Positions 45,252 to 54,150 of a stretch of DNA of 64,000 bases are shown in pieces. A program made the translations under genes and the position numbers. The DNA is taken from contig NZ_JAJQQZ010000003.1 of the NCBI RefSeq assembly GCF_021729015.1, positions 1 to 64,000 on the forward strand, read 5' to 3'. This stretch comes from Halobacterium rubrum (GTDB lineage: Archaea; Halobacteriota; Halobacteria; Halobacteriales; Halobacteriaceae). The notes below the pieces were generated by a model, which worked only from the letters and a program-made list of their open reading frames with translations, was not told where the DNA came from and made no database searches. How positions within the stretch are numbered: the first letter of the stretch is position 1; each line of letters opens with the position of its first letter.

Positions 45252-45477
45252 CTGCCGGGCGCTCGCCGACAGAAACGGGTCCGCCAGTAGTCACAGCAAC
45301 GACACACGTCTGCGGCGGTCGAGGCGACGGCGAACCGTCCCCGGCGCTTCCTCTCTCGCCACCCTAAGCCACGATTTCTCCCGGAGAAGCCGCTGAAAGA
45401 CGGCGTTTATGAAACGAACGTGTCAGCTCTTCGCTGCGGACGGCGGGCGACACTGTCCCCGCCCAGCTGTCCGGCCT

Positions 45478-46230
45478 TCAGCCGATGTACCGGAGGTCCT
45501 CGTCGCCGGGGCTCGGCCCGTCCTCCATATCCTGCAGGCGGGAGACGACCTCCTCCATCTCGTCGGCGCGGTCGTCCAGCGCCTCCTCGTCCACGTCGAA
45601 CCCGAGGAGCTCCTCGAGCACCGCGAGGACAACCTTCGCGGCCTTCGGGTCGACGAGGTAGCCGGAGGTCTCGCCCATCAGACAGACCGCGTCGAACCCG
45701 CGCTTGCCGCCCAGCCCCACGAGCAGGCCGCTGGAGCCGACGATGCCGCCCGCGGGCTCCTCGCTGCGGAACTCCACGCCTGCCTCGGCCAGCTCCTCCT
45801 TGAGGTCGGCGTCCGACACCGACCCGACGACGTCGTGCTCCTCGACCAGTTCGCCCGTCGGGACCCCGCCGAGCGCGAACACGTCGGTCGTGTCGAACGT
45901 CTCGGCGACGTCGAGGAACGCGTCGGTCACGCGGTAGTGGCCGACGTTGTCCTGCGCCTGGTGGTTGCCCGTCAGAACGAGGAGGTCCCGGCCTTCGGTC
46001 TCGACGGCGTGAATCTCGGCGGCCGCCAGCTCCGCGACGCTGTCGTCGTCGACGGTGACCTGTGGCGGGAAGTGCTCGCTGTGCACGCGACACACGAGCT
46101 GGCTGTCGGCCTCCTCGACGACGTGCTCGGCGACGAGTTTGCCGACGTGACCGACACCCGGCAGCCCCTCCACGAACGCGGGGTCGTCGAGCTCCGGCTC
46201 CGCGACCCACTCCGTGCTGATTTCGTCCAT
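45478..46230 (-). CDS. PAC2-family protein (paralog 2) in the eif2a/nop10 operon
   Basis: The 250-residue protein has the PAC2 signature FVEGLPGVGHVGKLVAEHVV near the N-terminus and the later GGIVGSSGLLVGLGGKRGFD. Its C-terminus is a charged helical tail (EEALDDRADEMEEVVSRLQDMEDG). It starts four bases after the nop10 stop, completing the order rpl44e-rps27e-eif2a-nop10-pac2 found in archaea. Its conserved position in a ribosome/translation operon suggests a role linked to translation or proteasome assembly, which is unproven. Confidence 0.9.
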   Translation of the reverse strand: MDEISTEWVAEPELDDPAFVEGLPGVGHVGKLVAEHVVEEADSQLVCRVHSEHFPPQVTVDDDSVAELAAAEIHAVETEGRDLLVLTGNHQAQDNVGHYRVTDAFLDVAETFDTTDVFALGGVPTGELVEEHDVVGSVSDADLKEELAEAGVEFRSEEPAGGIVGSSGLLVGLGGKRGFDAVCLMGETSGYLVDPKAAKVVLAVLEELLGFDVDEEALDDRADEMEEVVSRLQDMEDGPSPGDEDLRYIG

Positions 46231-46234
46231 ACGC

Positions 46235-46417
46235 CTAGGCCCGGCGGCGCTCCTTAAGAGCGCGTCGGTACCTGCCGTGTGGGTCCTCGGGGTCGAACGG
46301 CGCCGGCGCGCTGTTCGCCACGTCGCCGCCGCACTCCGGACACGTCGCAGAAAGCGTGTACACCGGGCGGTCGTGGCGGTCGCGCCACGACGCACACACC
46401 CGGATGTCTGACTTCAT
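46235..46417 (-). CDS. nop10: RNA-protein complex protein Nop10
   Basis: The 60-residue H/ACA snoRNP component (begins [20 protein letters not shown], then CPECGG) stabilises Cbf5 for pseudouridylation of rRNA. It shows Cys at 8, 26 and 29, fewer than the four of many archaeal Nop10 proteins. Its ATG shares one base with the eif2a stop (TAATG). Confidence 0.9.
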   Translation of the reverse strand: MKSDIRVCASWRDRHDRPVYTLSATCPECGGDVANSAPAPFDPEDPHGRYRRALKERRRA

Positions 46418-47217
46418 TACTCGTCGTCGAGCTGGCGCTCCCGGTGGAACTCCCCACTCCCACCGACCTCGCCGATCTCCGCGACCGCGCGGTCGCCGGC
46501 TTCCTCGAGTTGCGTCTCCGCGGTCTTGTAGTTCGGCGCCTGCACGCGCAGCCGGTACTCGGGCGCGCCGACGTACGTCACGTCGAGGTCGACCTCGTCG
46601 GGGACCTCGCCGTTGCCCTCGGCCGCCTGCAGCGCCGCCTTCACGTCGTCGACGCCGTCGGCGTCCGGCGACGTCAGCGTGACGTACCCCGTGACCGTGA
46701 CGTACGGCACGGAGACGTTCTCGCGGGCGGTCTCGACGACAGCGTCGACCTCGTCGTCGTCGAGCTCGGTGTCCTCGAGGGCCTCGTGGCCGTGGATGGC
46801 CGCCTGCTCGAAGCCGTCGTAGAGGCTCCCGAAGTCCGCCAGCAGGCCGTTCGCGATGCGGCGGAACTGGTCGTCGGCCATGTCCTCGCCGAACGCCAGC
46901 GTCAGCCACTTGTCGGCCTTCTGCTCGTTCTTCCAGTCCTGGATCTTGTCGGAGCGCTGGTGGTCGTTGACGTCTTTCAGCGACAGGTCGATCTGCTGGG
47001 ACTCCGTGTCGACGTCGAGGACCTTCGCGACGACGGTCTGGTCTTCGTTGACGTGGTCGCGGACGTTCTTGATCCACCCGCTGGCCACCTCACTGACGTG
47101 GACCAGTCCGCGCTTGTCCTGGTACTCCTCGAGGTCGACGAAAACCCCGAAGTCCTCGATGTCGTCGACCTTCCCGACGACCAGTTCGCCCTCGTCGGGC
47201 CAGCCCTCGTACTTCAT
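46417..47217 (-). CDS. eif2a: Translation initiation factor aIF2 subunit alpha
   Basis: The 266-residue alpha subunit of aIF2 helps deliver initiator Met-tRNA to the ribosome. It has an N-terminal S1 domain ([37 protein letters not shown], about 10-85), a central helical domain and a C-terminal alpha/beta domain ([19 protein letters not shown]). Its start overlaps the rps27e stop by four bases and it precedes nop10. Confidence 0.94.
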   Translation of the reverse strand: MKYEGWPDEGELVVGKVDDIEDFGVFVDLEEYQDKRGLVHVSEVASGWIKNVRDHVNEDQTVVAKVLDVDTESQQIDLSLKDVNDHQRSDKIQDWKNEQKADKWLTLAFGEDMADDQFRRIANGLLADFGSLYDGFEQAAIHGHEALEDTELDDDEVDAVVETARENVSVPYVTVTGYVTLTSPDADGVDDVKAALQAAEGNGEVPDEVDLDVTYVGAPEYRLRVQAPNYKTAETQLEEAGDRAVAEIGEVGGSGEFHRERQLDDE

Positions 47218-47387
47218 CTGGCCTCGACGGTTTCGACGACCTCACCGAGGAGGTCGGCCTCGCCGCCGGTCGGACGCGCGAGCGTCGTCCCGCAGACGGC
47301 ACAGGCGACCTCCGTGGAGGCCTTCCCGAAGACGGTCTGTTCGTTCTCGCAATCCGGACACTCGACTTTGTAGAATCCTCCGGACAT
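47214..47387 (-). CDS. rps27e: 30S ribosomal protein S27e
   Basis: The 57-residue zinc protein has CPDC ... CAVC (C2-C2), the S27e zinc finger, and the usual [13 protein letters not shown] start. It overlaps eif2a by four bases and lies two bases after rpl44e. Confidence 0.94.
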   Translation of the reverse strand: MSGGFYKVECPDCENEQTVFGKASTEVACAVCGTTLARPTGGEADLLGEVVETVEAR

Positions 47388-47389
47388 AG

Positions 47390-47671
47390 TTACTCCTGGA
47401 GCTTCAGTCGACCGGCGCGCCATCCTTCGCGGAGGTGGGCGTTGCCGCACTCGCTGCAGCGGTACTTCAGGTCGGTCCGGTTGGTCGGCTTGTTGCCGAC
47501 CGGGACCTTCGAGAACCGGCCGTGGTTCCCGATGGACGCGTTCGCGCGCTTCGTGCGGCGAGCGTCCCACTTCATGCCAGACGAGCGGCCGGAGCGGACC
47601 TTCTCGACCTCGAGCTGGTGGTGTTCGTCACAGTTCGGGCAGTAGCTGTTGAATCGGCGTGGCATCTCCAT
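47390..47671 (-). CDS. rpl44e: 50S ribosomal protein L44e
   Basis: The 93-residue protein begins [20 protein letters not shown] and has a second pair CSEC near the C-terminus, giving a zinc ribbon. The [21 protein letters not shown] segment is the typical rRNA-binding basic region. It is the first gene of the operon with rps27e, eif2a, nop10 and pac2. A CATAGC element lies about 30 bases before the ATG. An internal ATG at 47665 (M3) is a less likely start. Confidence 0.94.
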   Translation of the reverse strand: MEMPRRFNSYCPNCDEHHQLEVEKVRSGRSSGMKWDARRTKRANASIGNHGRFSKVPVGNKPTNRTDLKYRCSECGNAHLREGWRAGRLKLQE

Positions 47672-47819
47672 AGGCGGAATCAGCTCTGTTGTCCCTCGCT
47701 ATGACTCGGCTGTTTAAAATCCGTTTGGTTCGGGGGCGGCGGGACGCCCGAGACTTCCGGGGGAACTCCACCCGCCACGGAGAGTCAGCCTTTTCACAGG
47801 TCGCCGCGACCCAGCGAAC

Positions 47820-49163
47820 GTGTCACCGCCCTCCCCACGCTGGTTTTCACCTACAGCGAGCGTCAGCCTCGCCGCGACAGTCTCCCTCCTCGCCGCCGTC
47901 ACCGTCGCCGTGGCAGTCCTCACCGCCGGCGCTGCCGTGCCGGCCGCGGCGGCGCCGCCGCCGACGGACGCCTGTGGCGCCTGCGGAACGAGCTTCGAGG
48001 ACGCCGCAGCAGCCGCCGGCGGCGACGACGTCACGGTCGACGCGTCCACGATGAACGTCCACGTCGCCGCGAACGGGAGCGCGCGCGTGACCGTCGACCT
48101 GACTGTCGGCTCCGGAGACGCCGACTGGCTCGCCGCCGACGCCGACGCAGTCATCGCCGAACTCGCGGCCGGCGACGACCCCGACGCCACCGCCGGCATC
48201 GCGCCAGTCCCGACAGCCGCCACCCTCACTGCCGACGGCGACACCGTCCGAATCCAGTACGACGCACCGGGCGTCGCGCACACCTCGCCGGGCGGCGTGG
48301 TCGTCGTCGACGCCTTCGCCGACGGCAGGACCACCGGCTGGGAGGTCGACGCCGACGCGGTCCGCCTGCACGCACCGACCGCCCACGCCGTCACGCACGG
48401 GCCCGCCGACGCGCCCGTGACCACGTGGACGAGCGGCGACCACGTCGACGACGTCCTCGTCGCGTACGCCGCCGACGACGGACTCCTCGCCACCGCTGCC
48501 ACGCAGGTCGCCCTCGCTGTCGAGACGGGGCCGGCGTTCCTCCAGTACGCCGCTATCGTGCTCGCGCCGACGCTCGCCGTGCTCGCCGGACTGCTGTGGT
48601 CGACGCGCACGCTCGCCGCGCGTGTGCCGACCGTCGGTACCGCCCGAACCGGCACCGTCGTCGCTACCGCGGGTGGGGCCACTGCCGTCGCGCTCGTCGC
48701 CACGGGTGGGGTTTCCACGTACCTCGAGCTCCCGACGACGATCGCGCTGTTCGTCGCGCTCACCGCCACTGTCGTCGGTGCGCTCGCGGCGACCGAGCGG
48801 CTCCAGACCGCTCGCGGCCTCGCGGCGGCAGCAGTCGGTTTCCCGGTCGCGCTCGGCGCGCTCGGCGCCGTCGCCGGCGCGCTCGCACACCCGGAGGTCG
48901 CATCGTGGACCGTCGGCAGAGCAGTCACCGCAGGGGCCCTCGCAGCTCAGCTCGGCGCGTTCGTCGTGCTCGGTGCGACCCGAGACCGCCCCTCGACGGG
49001 CCGCTGGCGCCGGCTCGCCACCGTCCTCGCACCGGCTGTCGTCGTCGTCGCCACGCTCGGACCGACGGCGCTGCTCGTCGCCTGGCTCCCCGTGCTCGTC
49101 GTCCTCGCCCACCCCGCGTACTGGTTCGGGGGCACCGTCGCAGGGGGGCTTCGAAGCGTTTAA
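47820..49163 (+). CDS. Conserved membrane protein with exported N-terminal domain
   Basis: The 447-residue protein has a signal or anchor helix (LAATVSLLAAVTVAVAVLTAG), then an Ala/Asp-rich exterior domain of about 200 residues, and roughly six membrane helices in the second half (FLQYAAIVLAPTLAVLAGLLW onward). GTG 47820 is supported by CCTTTTCAC at about 47789-47797, roughly 27 bases upstream. I recognise no family. A CxxC (CGACG) follows the signal. The next gene's TATA box overlaps its 3' end. Confidence 0.68.
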   Translation: MSPPSPRWFSPTASVSLAATVSLLAAVTVAVAVLTAGAAVPAAAAPPPTDACGACGTSFEDAAAAAGGDDVTVDASTMNVHVAANGSARVTVDLTVGSGDADWLAADADAVIAELAAGDDPDATAGIAPVPTAATLTADGDTVRIQYDAPGVAHTSPGGVVVVDAFADGRTTGWEVDADAVRLHAPTAHAVTHGPADAPVTTWTSGDHVDDVLVAYAADDGLLATAATQVALAVETGPAFLQYAAIVLAPTLAVLAGLLWSTRTLAARVPTVGTARTGTVVATAGGATAVALVATGGVSTYLELPTTIALFVALTATVVGALAATERLQTARGLAAAAVGFPVALGALGAVAGALAHPEVASWTVGRAVTAGALAAQLGAFVVLGATRDRPSTGRWRRLATVLAPAVVVVATLGPTALLVAWLPVLVVLAHPAYWFGGTVAGGLRSV

Positions 49164-49188
49164 TCCGCGTTACGCCGAACCCCGGCGC

Positions 49189-49455
49189 ATGGAGCGGCTC
49201 ATCATCCACGGCGACGCCGACGTCCGCCGGGAAGGCATCGTCGAGGTCGACGGCGAGGAGAAACACCTCTTCCAGGTCACCCGGAACGGCGACTGGCACG
49301 GCCCCGACGAGGTCCAGCTCTGGTGTATCGCCGGCGACGAAGACGAACTCGAGGACTACGAGAAGCGCAACTTCGTCCCTCACTGGCTCGACGTCACGGC
49401 CGTCGACGCCGAGGACGTCACCGTCAAGAAGCGCGCCGGCGACCTCGCGGTCTGA
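49189..49455 (+). CDS. HAH_0734-family small conserved protein
   Basis: The 88-residue acidic protein contains the characteristic GDWHGPDEVQLWCIAGDEDE and DYEKRNFVPHWLDV segments of the haloarchaeal HAH_0734 family (from memory). Function is unknown. GTTTAATCC at 49158-49165 lies 27 bases before the ATG and overlaps the previous gene's 3' end. Confidence 0.8.
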   Translation: MERLIIHGDADVRREGIVEVDGEEKHLFQVTRNGDWHGPDEVQLWCIAGDEDELEDYEKRNFVPHWLDVTAVDAEDVTVKKRAGDLAV

Positions 49456-49512
49456 CTTCTCGTCTCTGTCTCTCTCGGGTCTACGCTCGCCGGGCCGCCA
49501 GTCCGGACTGTG

Positions 49513-51951
49513 TCAGGTCCCCGGCTGCGCGTCCGTCAGCGCCGACTGGTTCACCTGGTAGACGACGACCGTCGGCGTCGCGTACGGCGTGCTGATGCCG
49601 GGCTCGTCGCCCATTCGCGCCACGTCGTAGCGCTCGCGCTCGACGGGACCGACCCAGACGTACTCGACGTCGTGCTTGCGGAGCAACGCGGCCCGCGACG
49701 CCGCGTCGGTCGTCTCGTAGACGATGCCGACGTCGCTGACGCGCTGGTCCCACGCCGACTGGCTGTGGTAGTTCGCCTCGTGTACCCAGCCGGCGACCGT
49801 CGGAATCCCGGTCAGACTCGACGCCGGGTTCTGCCACGAGTACGGCGTCGTCCCGGGCGCGGAGACGATGTGTGGCTGTCCGGGTTTCTCGTGCAGCCAC
49901 TCGATGGCCGCTGCCTCGCCCGGCCGCTCCTCGTGGACGTACTCGAAGGCGTCGATGGTGGCCTCGCCGTCGGCGCTCCCGAAGTGCGCGGACAGCGCCA
50001 GCCCGCCGTAGATGGACGTCGAGACGACGAGCCCGACGACCAGCAGGGTGCCGCCGACCGACCGGGCCCGGGACGCCGACGGGACGCGCGACGCCAGCGC
50101 CGCCAGCGCGACGCCGGCGGGAATCGCCCAGAGCGCCCAGACCTGCGCGTACACCTTGAATATCGTGTTGAAGCGCTCGAAGGACGCCGCGTCGGCGAGG
50201 TAGACGTACTCCACGAGCACCACGAGCCCGGCGCCCGCGACCACCAGCACGCCCTCGAAGCCGACGCCGGCGCGCCGCCGGAGCGCCCACGCGCCGGCGA
50301 GCAGCGGTCCCGCGAGTAGCACCGCAACGACGCCCAACCGGACGCCGGCGACGACGGGGTCCACAGCGTACGCGAGGCCCACCAGTCCCAGCGCCGCGAG
50401 CCCGGCAGCCAGCCAGCCGGCGGCGCTGTCGGCGACCCGCGAGACGAGGTACGCCGCGAACGCCACGAGGAACAGCCCGTGGACGAACAGGAACGCCCCC
50501 AGCAGCGACGGCTCCGGGAACGCGGCCGGGTGCTGGTTGCTCGCGCCCGAGAGCAGGACGTTCCGCACGAACGGCCACGCGACCACGAGCGCGAGCGCGG
50601 CGACGACCGCCGCTGCGACGACCGCCAGCAGCACTCGCTGGACTTCCCGGCCGACCGTCGAGCCACGGTCTGCCCACGCCCGGGCGCGAGCGGGTAGCAG
50701 CGTCCCGGGTGCGGCGTCGGCGAGCGCGACGGACAGCGCCGCCACGCCGAGGACCGCCGGGAAGCTCCACGTGTTCACCGCGAGAATCGCCGCGGCGGCC
50801 ACCGGGAAGCCGCCGAACAGCAACGCCAGCCGCCTGCCTCGTTGCTCGGGCGGCGTCCGGTAGTACGCCAGCCCGACCGCCACCGCGAGGAACAGCACGG
50901 GGACGCTCATCATGTGTGCGTGCAGGTCGCCGTTCAGGTACGCGAACAGCGGGAACTCGTTGATGCCGGTCTCCACGAACCGGCTGCCGTGCCAGGCGTC
51001 GAACTCGCTCGGTGTGATGGCGGGCTGTCGGTTCGAACTGATGCCCGCGGCCGCCACCGCGTCCCGGACGACGTCGACGCGCGCGGCGAGCAGCCGCACC
51101 GGCGTCCCGAGATTGCTCGCGAACCCGTAGACGAACGCCGCCAGCACGCCCGCTCGCACCCGCCGCGACCGCGTCACCGCGAGCGCCGCGCCCGCGGCCG
51201 GGAGCGCCAGCAACACCCAGTCGACGCCCGTCGCCAGCAGCATCGCCACGAACACGACGCCTGCGGCGCCGAGTGCGGTCGAGGCCCTGATTCGACCGGC
51301 AACCCGGTCGTCGTCCCCGGTGGCTGAACCGTCACCACCGTCGTCGCTGCCGAGTGCTGCGGCGAGCGTGCTGGCGAGGCCGTAGGCGGCCGTGACAGCC
51401 ATCGCGTAGAAGCCCGCCAGCGCCGGGCTGTACGCGAGCCGCCCCTCGGTCGCCGTGAGGTGGGCGCCGATGGCCGTCATCAGGTGCCCGCCGTAGTAGT
51501 AGACGACGCGCTCGCCCGCGAACCACATGTCCTGTGGCGGTAGTCGACTCCCCCGCAGCAGGCTCTGGACCAGCCCCATGTCGAGGAACTTCTCGCCGCC
51601 GTAGGGGTGGACGCCGTCGGCCGCCACCCGAATCGTAATCAGGAACGCGAACGCGACTGTGAACACCGCCACGACCTCCGCGAACGCCCGCCGGGGAACG
51701 CCCACGCCGCCACGCGCGAGCCACGCCGACGCTGCCAGAAACGCCACGAACACGACGGCGACGGCGACCGGCCCGAACGCGACCTGGCCGACCCAGAGCG
51801 TCACCAGCGTCACCACCACCAGCGACAGCGGCATCGCCACCGACGCTCCCCGGTCGGGCGCGTCCGGCAGCAGGCGCGCCGTCAGCGGCAGTCCCGCCAC
51901 CAGCAACACCTGGAAGAACAGCCACCACCGGACGACCACGCCGTACTCCAT
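49513..51951 (-). CDS. DUF2298 (YYY) large membrane protein
   Basis: The 812-residue integral membrane protein carries the tyrosine triplet that names the family, GERVVYYYGGHLMTAIGAHL at about residues 153-172, within roughly 14 hydrophobic helices. It resembles GT-C-type glycosyltransferases, so a role in lipid-linked sugar transfer is plausible. The start at 51951 is taken because CGTTTGG (reverse strand, about 51978) lies 27-30 bases upstream and the extra seven residues of the longer ORF are not membrane-like. It is divergent from the flippase gene. Confidence 0.8.
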   Translation of the reverse strand: MEYGVVVRWWLFFQVLLVAGLPLTARLLPDAPDRGASVAMPLSLVVVTLVTLWVGQVAFGPVAVAVVFVAFLAASAWLARGGVGVPRRAFAEVVAVFTVAFAFLITIRVAADGVHPYGGEKFLDMGLVQSLLRGSRLPPQDMWFAGERVVYYYGGHLMTAIGAHLTATEGRLAYSPALAGFYAMAVTAAYGLASTLAAALGSDDGGDGSATGDDDRVAGRIRASTALGAAGVVFVAMLLATGVDWVLLALPAAGAALAVTRSRRVRAGVLAAFVYGFASNLGTPVRLLAARVDVVRDAVAAAGISSNRQPAITPSEFDAWHGSRFVETGINEFPLFAYLNGDLHAHMMSVPVLFLAVAVGLAYYRTPPEQRGRRLALLFGGFPVAAAAILAVNTWSFPAVLGVAALSVALADAAPGTLLPARARAWADRGSTVGREVQRVLLAVVAAAVVAALALVVAWPFVRNVLLSGASNQHPAAFPEPSLLGAFLFVHGLFLVAFAAYLVSRVADSAAGWLAAGLAALGLVGLAYAVDPVVAGVRLGVVAVLLAGPLLAGAWALRRRAGVGFEGVLVVAGAGLVVLVEYVYLADAASFERFNTIFKVYAQVWALWAIPAGVALAALASRVPSASRARSVGGTLLVVGLVVSTSIYGGLALSAHFGSADGEATIDAFEYVHEERPGEAAAIEWLHEKPGQPHIVSAPGTTPYSWQNPASSLTGIPTVAGWVHEANYHSQSAWDQRVSDVGIVYETTDAASRAALLRKHDVEYVWVGPVERERYDVARMGDEPGISTPYATPTVVVYQVNQSALTDAQPGT

Positions 51952-52093
51952 TGCCGGAGTCGTGGGCAGCACTCGCCAAACGCTTTCGGGTTCCGTCCGA
52001 GCGTCCCGCCCGCTCAGCTACCCCTCGTCGGTTGCCGGGATTCTGCGGACCGAATGGCTTAATCGGCGAAGCGGACTCCCGGAAGACAGACCG

Positions 52094-53653
52094 ATGCCGG
52101 ACAGCGCCGACGGCCACGAGGCGACGGGAGCAAGGGAAGCGGTACCCGACGAAGAGCGCGACGCGCTGTTGACTATCGCCCACGGCGCTGTCGTGACGTC
52201 TGGCGGCGTCTCCGCCCAGCGCGCGCTCGTCGCGGCGGTGGAGTTCGTGCTCGCGCGCGGCCTCGGCCCCGTCGCGTACGGCGTCTACGCGCTCGCGTGG
52301 CGGGTCGCACAGCTGCTGTCCCGGCTCGTTACCTTCGGTAGCGTCCCCACCCTCCAGCGGTACCTGTCCGCCGACGACGACGCCGAACGCCGCTCCCGCG
52401 TGACCGGGCTCGCCTACCTCACCACCGCCGGCGTCGGGCTCCTCATCACGTTCGGCGTCTGGCTGGCCGCGCCGTGGCTCGACGCCACCACCGTCGACCA
52501 CCCGATGTTCCCGGCAGCGATGCGGTTGCTCGGCGCGTTCGTCCTGCTCGTCGGCCTCGTGATGGTGTACGCCGCCACCTTCCGCGCCGACGGCTCCGCT
52601 CGCGGCGAAGTGCTGTTCAACAAGCTCCTCCGGCCCGCCGTCCGGCTCGTCGGCGCGCTCGCGGCGCTCGCGCTCGGGTACTCTGTGGTCGGCGTCGCCG
52701 GCGCGTACGTCGCCAGCATGCTCGTCCTCGTCGTCCTCGGCTTCCCCATCACGGCTCGCATCACCGGTGTCACGCCCACGCTGCGAGGCTTGCGTCAGGA
52801 CGCCCGCCAGTTCTACGACCACGCGGCCCCGGTCGCGATGAGCAGCTTCGGGAAGATCTTCCAGAACCGCGCGGACATCCTCCTCGTCGGCGCGCTCCTC
52901 ACGGCCGTCGCGGCCGGGGTCTACAACGTCGTGCTCGTGCTCATCTCCGTCGCGTGGATTCCGCTGATGTCGTTCAATCAGCTCCTCCCGCCCGTCGCCT
53001 CGCGGCTCCACGCCAGCGGCGACGTCGAGACCCTGAACGCCGTCTACTCGTCGGTGACGCGACTCATCGTCACCACCGTCGTCCCGATTCTCGCCGTCCA
53101 GCTCGTCTTCGGCCGCGAACTTCTCGCGCTGTTCGGCCCGACCTACACGCGGGGGTACGTCCCGCTCGTCCTCTACCTCGCGGGCGTGTTCGTCGGCAGC
53201 GCCGTCGGCGCGACCGGCTGGCTGCTCATGATGACCGACCACCAGTACGCCCGCATGGCGCTGGACTGGCTGCTCGCCGTGCTGAACGTCGCACTCACGT
53301 ACGTCTTCGTCCTCGAGTTCGGGCTCGCGGGCGCGGCGCTCGGCACCTCGCTGGCCATCGCCATCCAGAACGGACTCCAGGTGCTCCTCCTCCGGCGCTT
53401 CGAGGGCCTCTGGCCGTTCGACGCCACCTTCCTCCGCCCGCTCGCCGCCGGCGCCGCCATGACCGCCGCGATGTTCGGCGTCCGATCGCTGCTCGCCGAC
53501 GGCCCACTGGCAATCGCTGCCGGCGCCGCTGTCGGCCTCCCCACCTACCTCGTGGCGCTCCACGTACTCGGCGTCGACCCCCGCGACCGCATCGTCGTCC
53601 GCGAACTCTCCGCGCGCTACCGCGACGACGTCGCCGACGCCGTCCCGCTCTGA
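52094..53653 (+). CDS. Polysaccharide/lipid flippase (MOP superfamily)
   Basis: The 519-residue protein has about 12-14 membrane helices with the Wzx/MurJ-like sequence LARGLGPVAYGVYALAWRVAQLLSRLVTFGSVPTLQRYLS near the N-terminus. It probably flips lipid-linked sugars or polysaccharide units for S-layer glycosylation or exopolysaccharide. It is divergent from the DUF2298 membrane protein, hinting at a glycan pathway. GGCTTAATC at about 52057-52064 gives a short leader before the ATG. An Asp/Ala-rich cytoplasmic head precedes the first helix. Confidence 0.84.
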   Translation: MPDSADGHEATGAREAVPDEERDALLTIAHGAVVTSGGVSAQRALVAAVEFVLARGLGPVAYGVYALAWRVAQLLSRLVTFGSVPTLQRYLSADDDAERRSRVTGLAYLTTAGVGLLITFGVWLAAPWLDATTVDHPMFPAAMRLLGAFVLLVGLVMVYAATFRADGSARGEVLFNKLLRPAVRLVGALAALALGYSVVGVAGAYVASMLVLVVLGFPITARITGVTPTLRGLRQDARQFYDHAAPVAMSSFGKIFQNRADILLVGALLTAVAAGVYNVVLVLISVAWIPLMSFNQLLPPVASRLHASGDVETLNAVYSSVTRLIVTTVVPILAVQLVFGRELLALFGPTYTRGYVPLVLYLAGVFVGSAVGATGWLLMMTDHQYARMALDWLLAVLNVALTYVFVLEFGLAGAALGTSLAIAIQNGLQVLLLRRFEGLWPFDATFLRPLAAGAAMTAAMFGVRSLLADGPLAIAAGAAVGLPTYLVALHVLGVDPRDRIVVRELSARYRDDVADAVPL

Positions 53654-53719
53654 GCGCGCGGACTACCCGGACGGCGAAACCCACACAGCCGAGACTGCGT
53701 GGTCGAACGTCCGAAGGAG

Positions 53720-53797
53720 AGTAGCGGGAGGGAGATTTGAACCGGGGCCAGACGGTTGCTCACTTCGTTCGTGCTGCGACTGGCTGGGTTCAAATCT
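53720..53797. repeat. Partial duplicate of tRNA-Met 3' end with hairpin (copy A)
   Basis: Bases 53720-53742 match the tRNA-Met 3' end (54011-54033) at 22 of 23 positions. AGATTTGAACC at 53733-53743 pairs with GGTTCAAATCT at 53787-53797, and inner GCCAG pairs with CTGGC (53747-53751 with 53780-53784). So the T-arm-derived motif forms the ends of a hairpin element of about 65 bases. Confidence 0.7.
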
Positions 53798-53818
53798 ACG
53801 CCCGGACTACACGGATGG

Positions 53819-53852
53819 AACCAACTGCGCAGACGAGACTGCGCAGTTGGTT
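53819..53852. repeat. Perfect 14-bp inverted repeat between tRNA copies
   Basis: AACCAACTGCGCAG at 53819-53832 and CTGCGCAGTTGGTT at 53839-53852 are exact reverse complements with a six-base loop. It lies between the two tRNA 3'-end copies. It could terminate the flippase transcript, or be a remnant of an inserted element. Confidence 0.7.
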
Positions 53853-53862
53853 TCGCAGGAGA

Positions 53863-53941
53863 AGTAGCGGGAGGTAGATTTGAACCGCCCGTCAGACGAA
53901 CCTCGCTGCGCTCGGTTGCGACTGACGTGGTTCAAATCTAC
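53863..53941. repeat. Partial duplicate of tRNA-Met 3' end with hairpin (copy B)
   Basis: Bases 53863-53885 are identical over 23 bases to the tRNA-Met 3' end at 54011-54033. GTAGATTTGAACC at 53874-53886 pairs with GGTTCAAATCTAC at 53929-53941, with GTCAG/CTGAC inside. It repeats copy A's layout 143 bases on and is followed 148 bases later by the tRNA itself. Another hairpin follows (GCCTCGC-ACGGAG-GCGAGGC at 53970-53989, framed by GGAACTC/GAGTTCC at 53956-54005). No gene is visible in 53654-54012. Confidence 0.7.
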
Positions 53942-54012
53942 TCCGCCACATCGCAGGAACTCTCGGGACGCCTCGCACGGAGGCGAGGCTCAGGAGTCGA
54001 GTTCCAGAGGAG

Positions 54013-54087
54013 TAGCGGGAGGTAGATTTGAACTACCGATCTCCGGGTTATGAGCCCGGCGGAATCTCCTGGCTATCCCATCCCGCT
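54013..54087 (-). tRNA. Initiator tRNA-Met (anticodon CAT)
   Basis: The reverse-strand cloverleaf starts AGCGGGA (54087-54081) and pairs with TCCCGCT (54020-54014), with discriminator A at 54013. The anticodon loop CTCATAA (reverse of 54048-54054) holds CAT at 54052-54050. The stem CCGGG/CCCGG has the consecutive G:C pairs typical of initiators, and A1:U72 is an archaeal initiator feature. The 3' CCA is not encoded. No intron is present. Confidence 0.93.
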
Positions 54088-54150
54088 GATTCCTCGTAAC
54101 CCCGTTTTACAGTTAAGGGTTCTGATTCCGTCGCCGTATGGGAGATATCC

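Noticed and set aside
45403-45430. TTTATG as promoter of a forward gene opposite pac2
   Set aside because: The forward frame after it is a shadow of pac2; the only candidate features are short hairpins.
53720-53941. Copies A and B as complete tRNA genes
   Set aside because: Only the T-arm 3' part and acceptor strand match; no 5' acceptor, D arm or anticodon arm can be folded.
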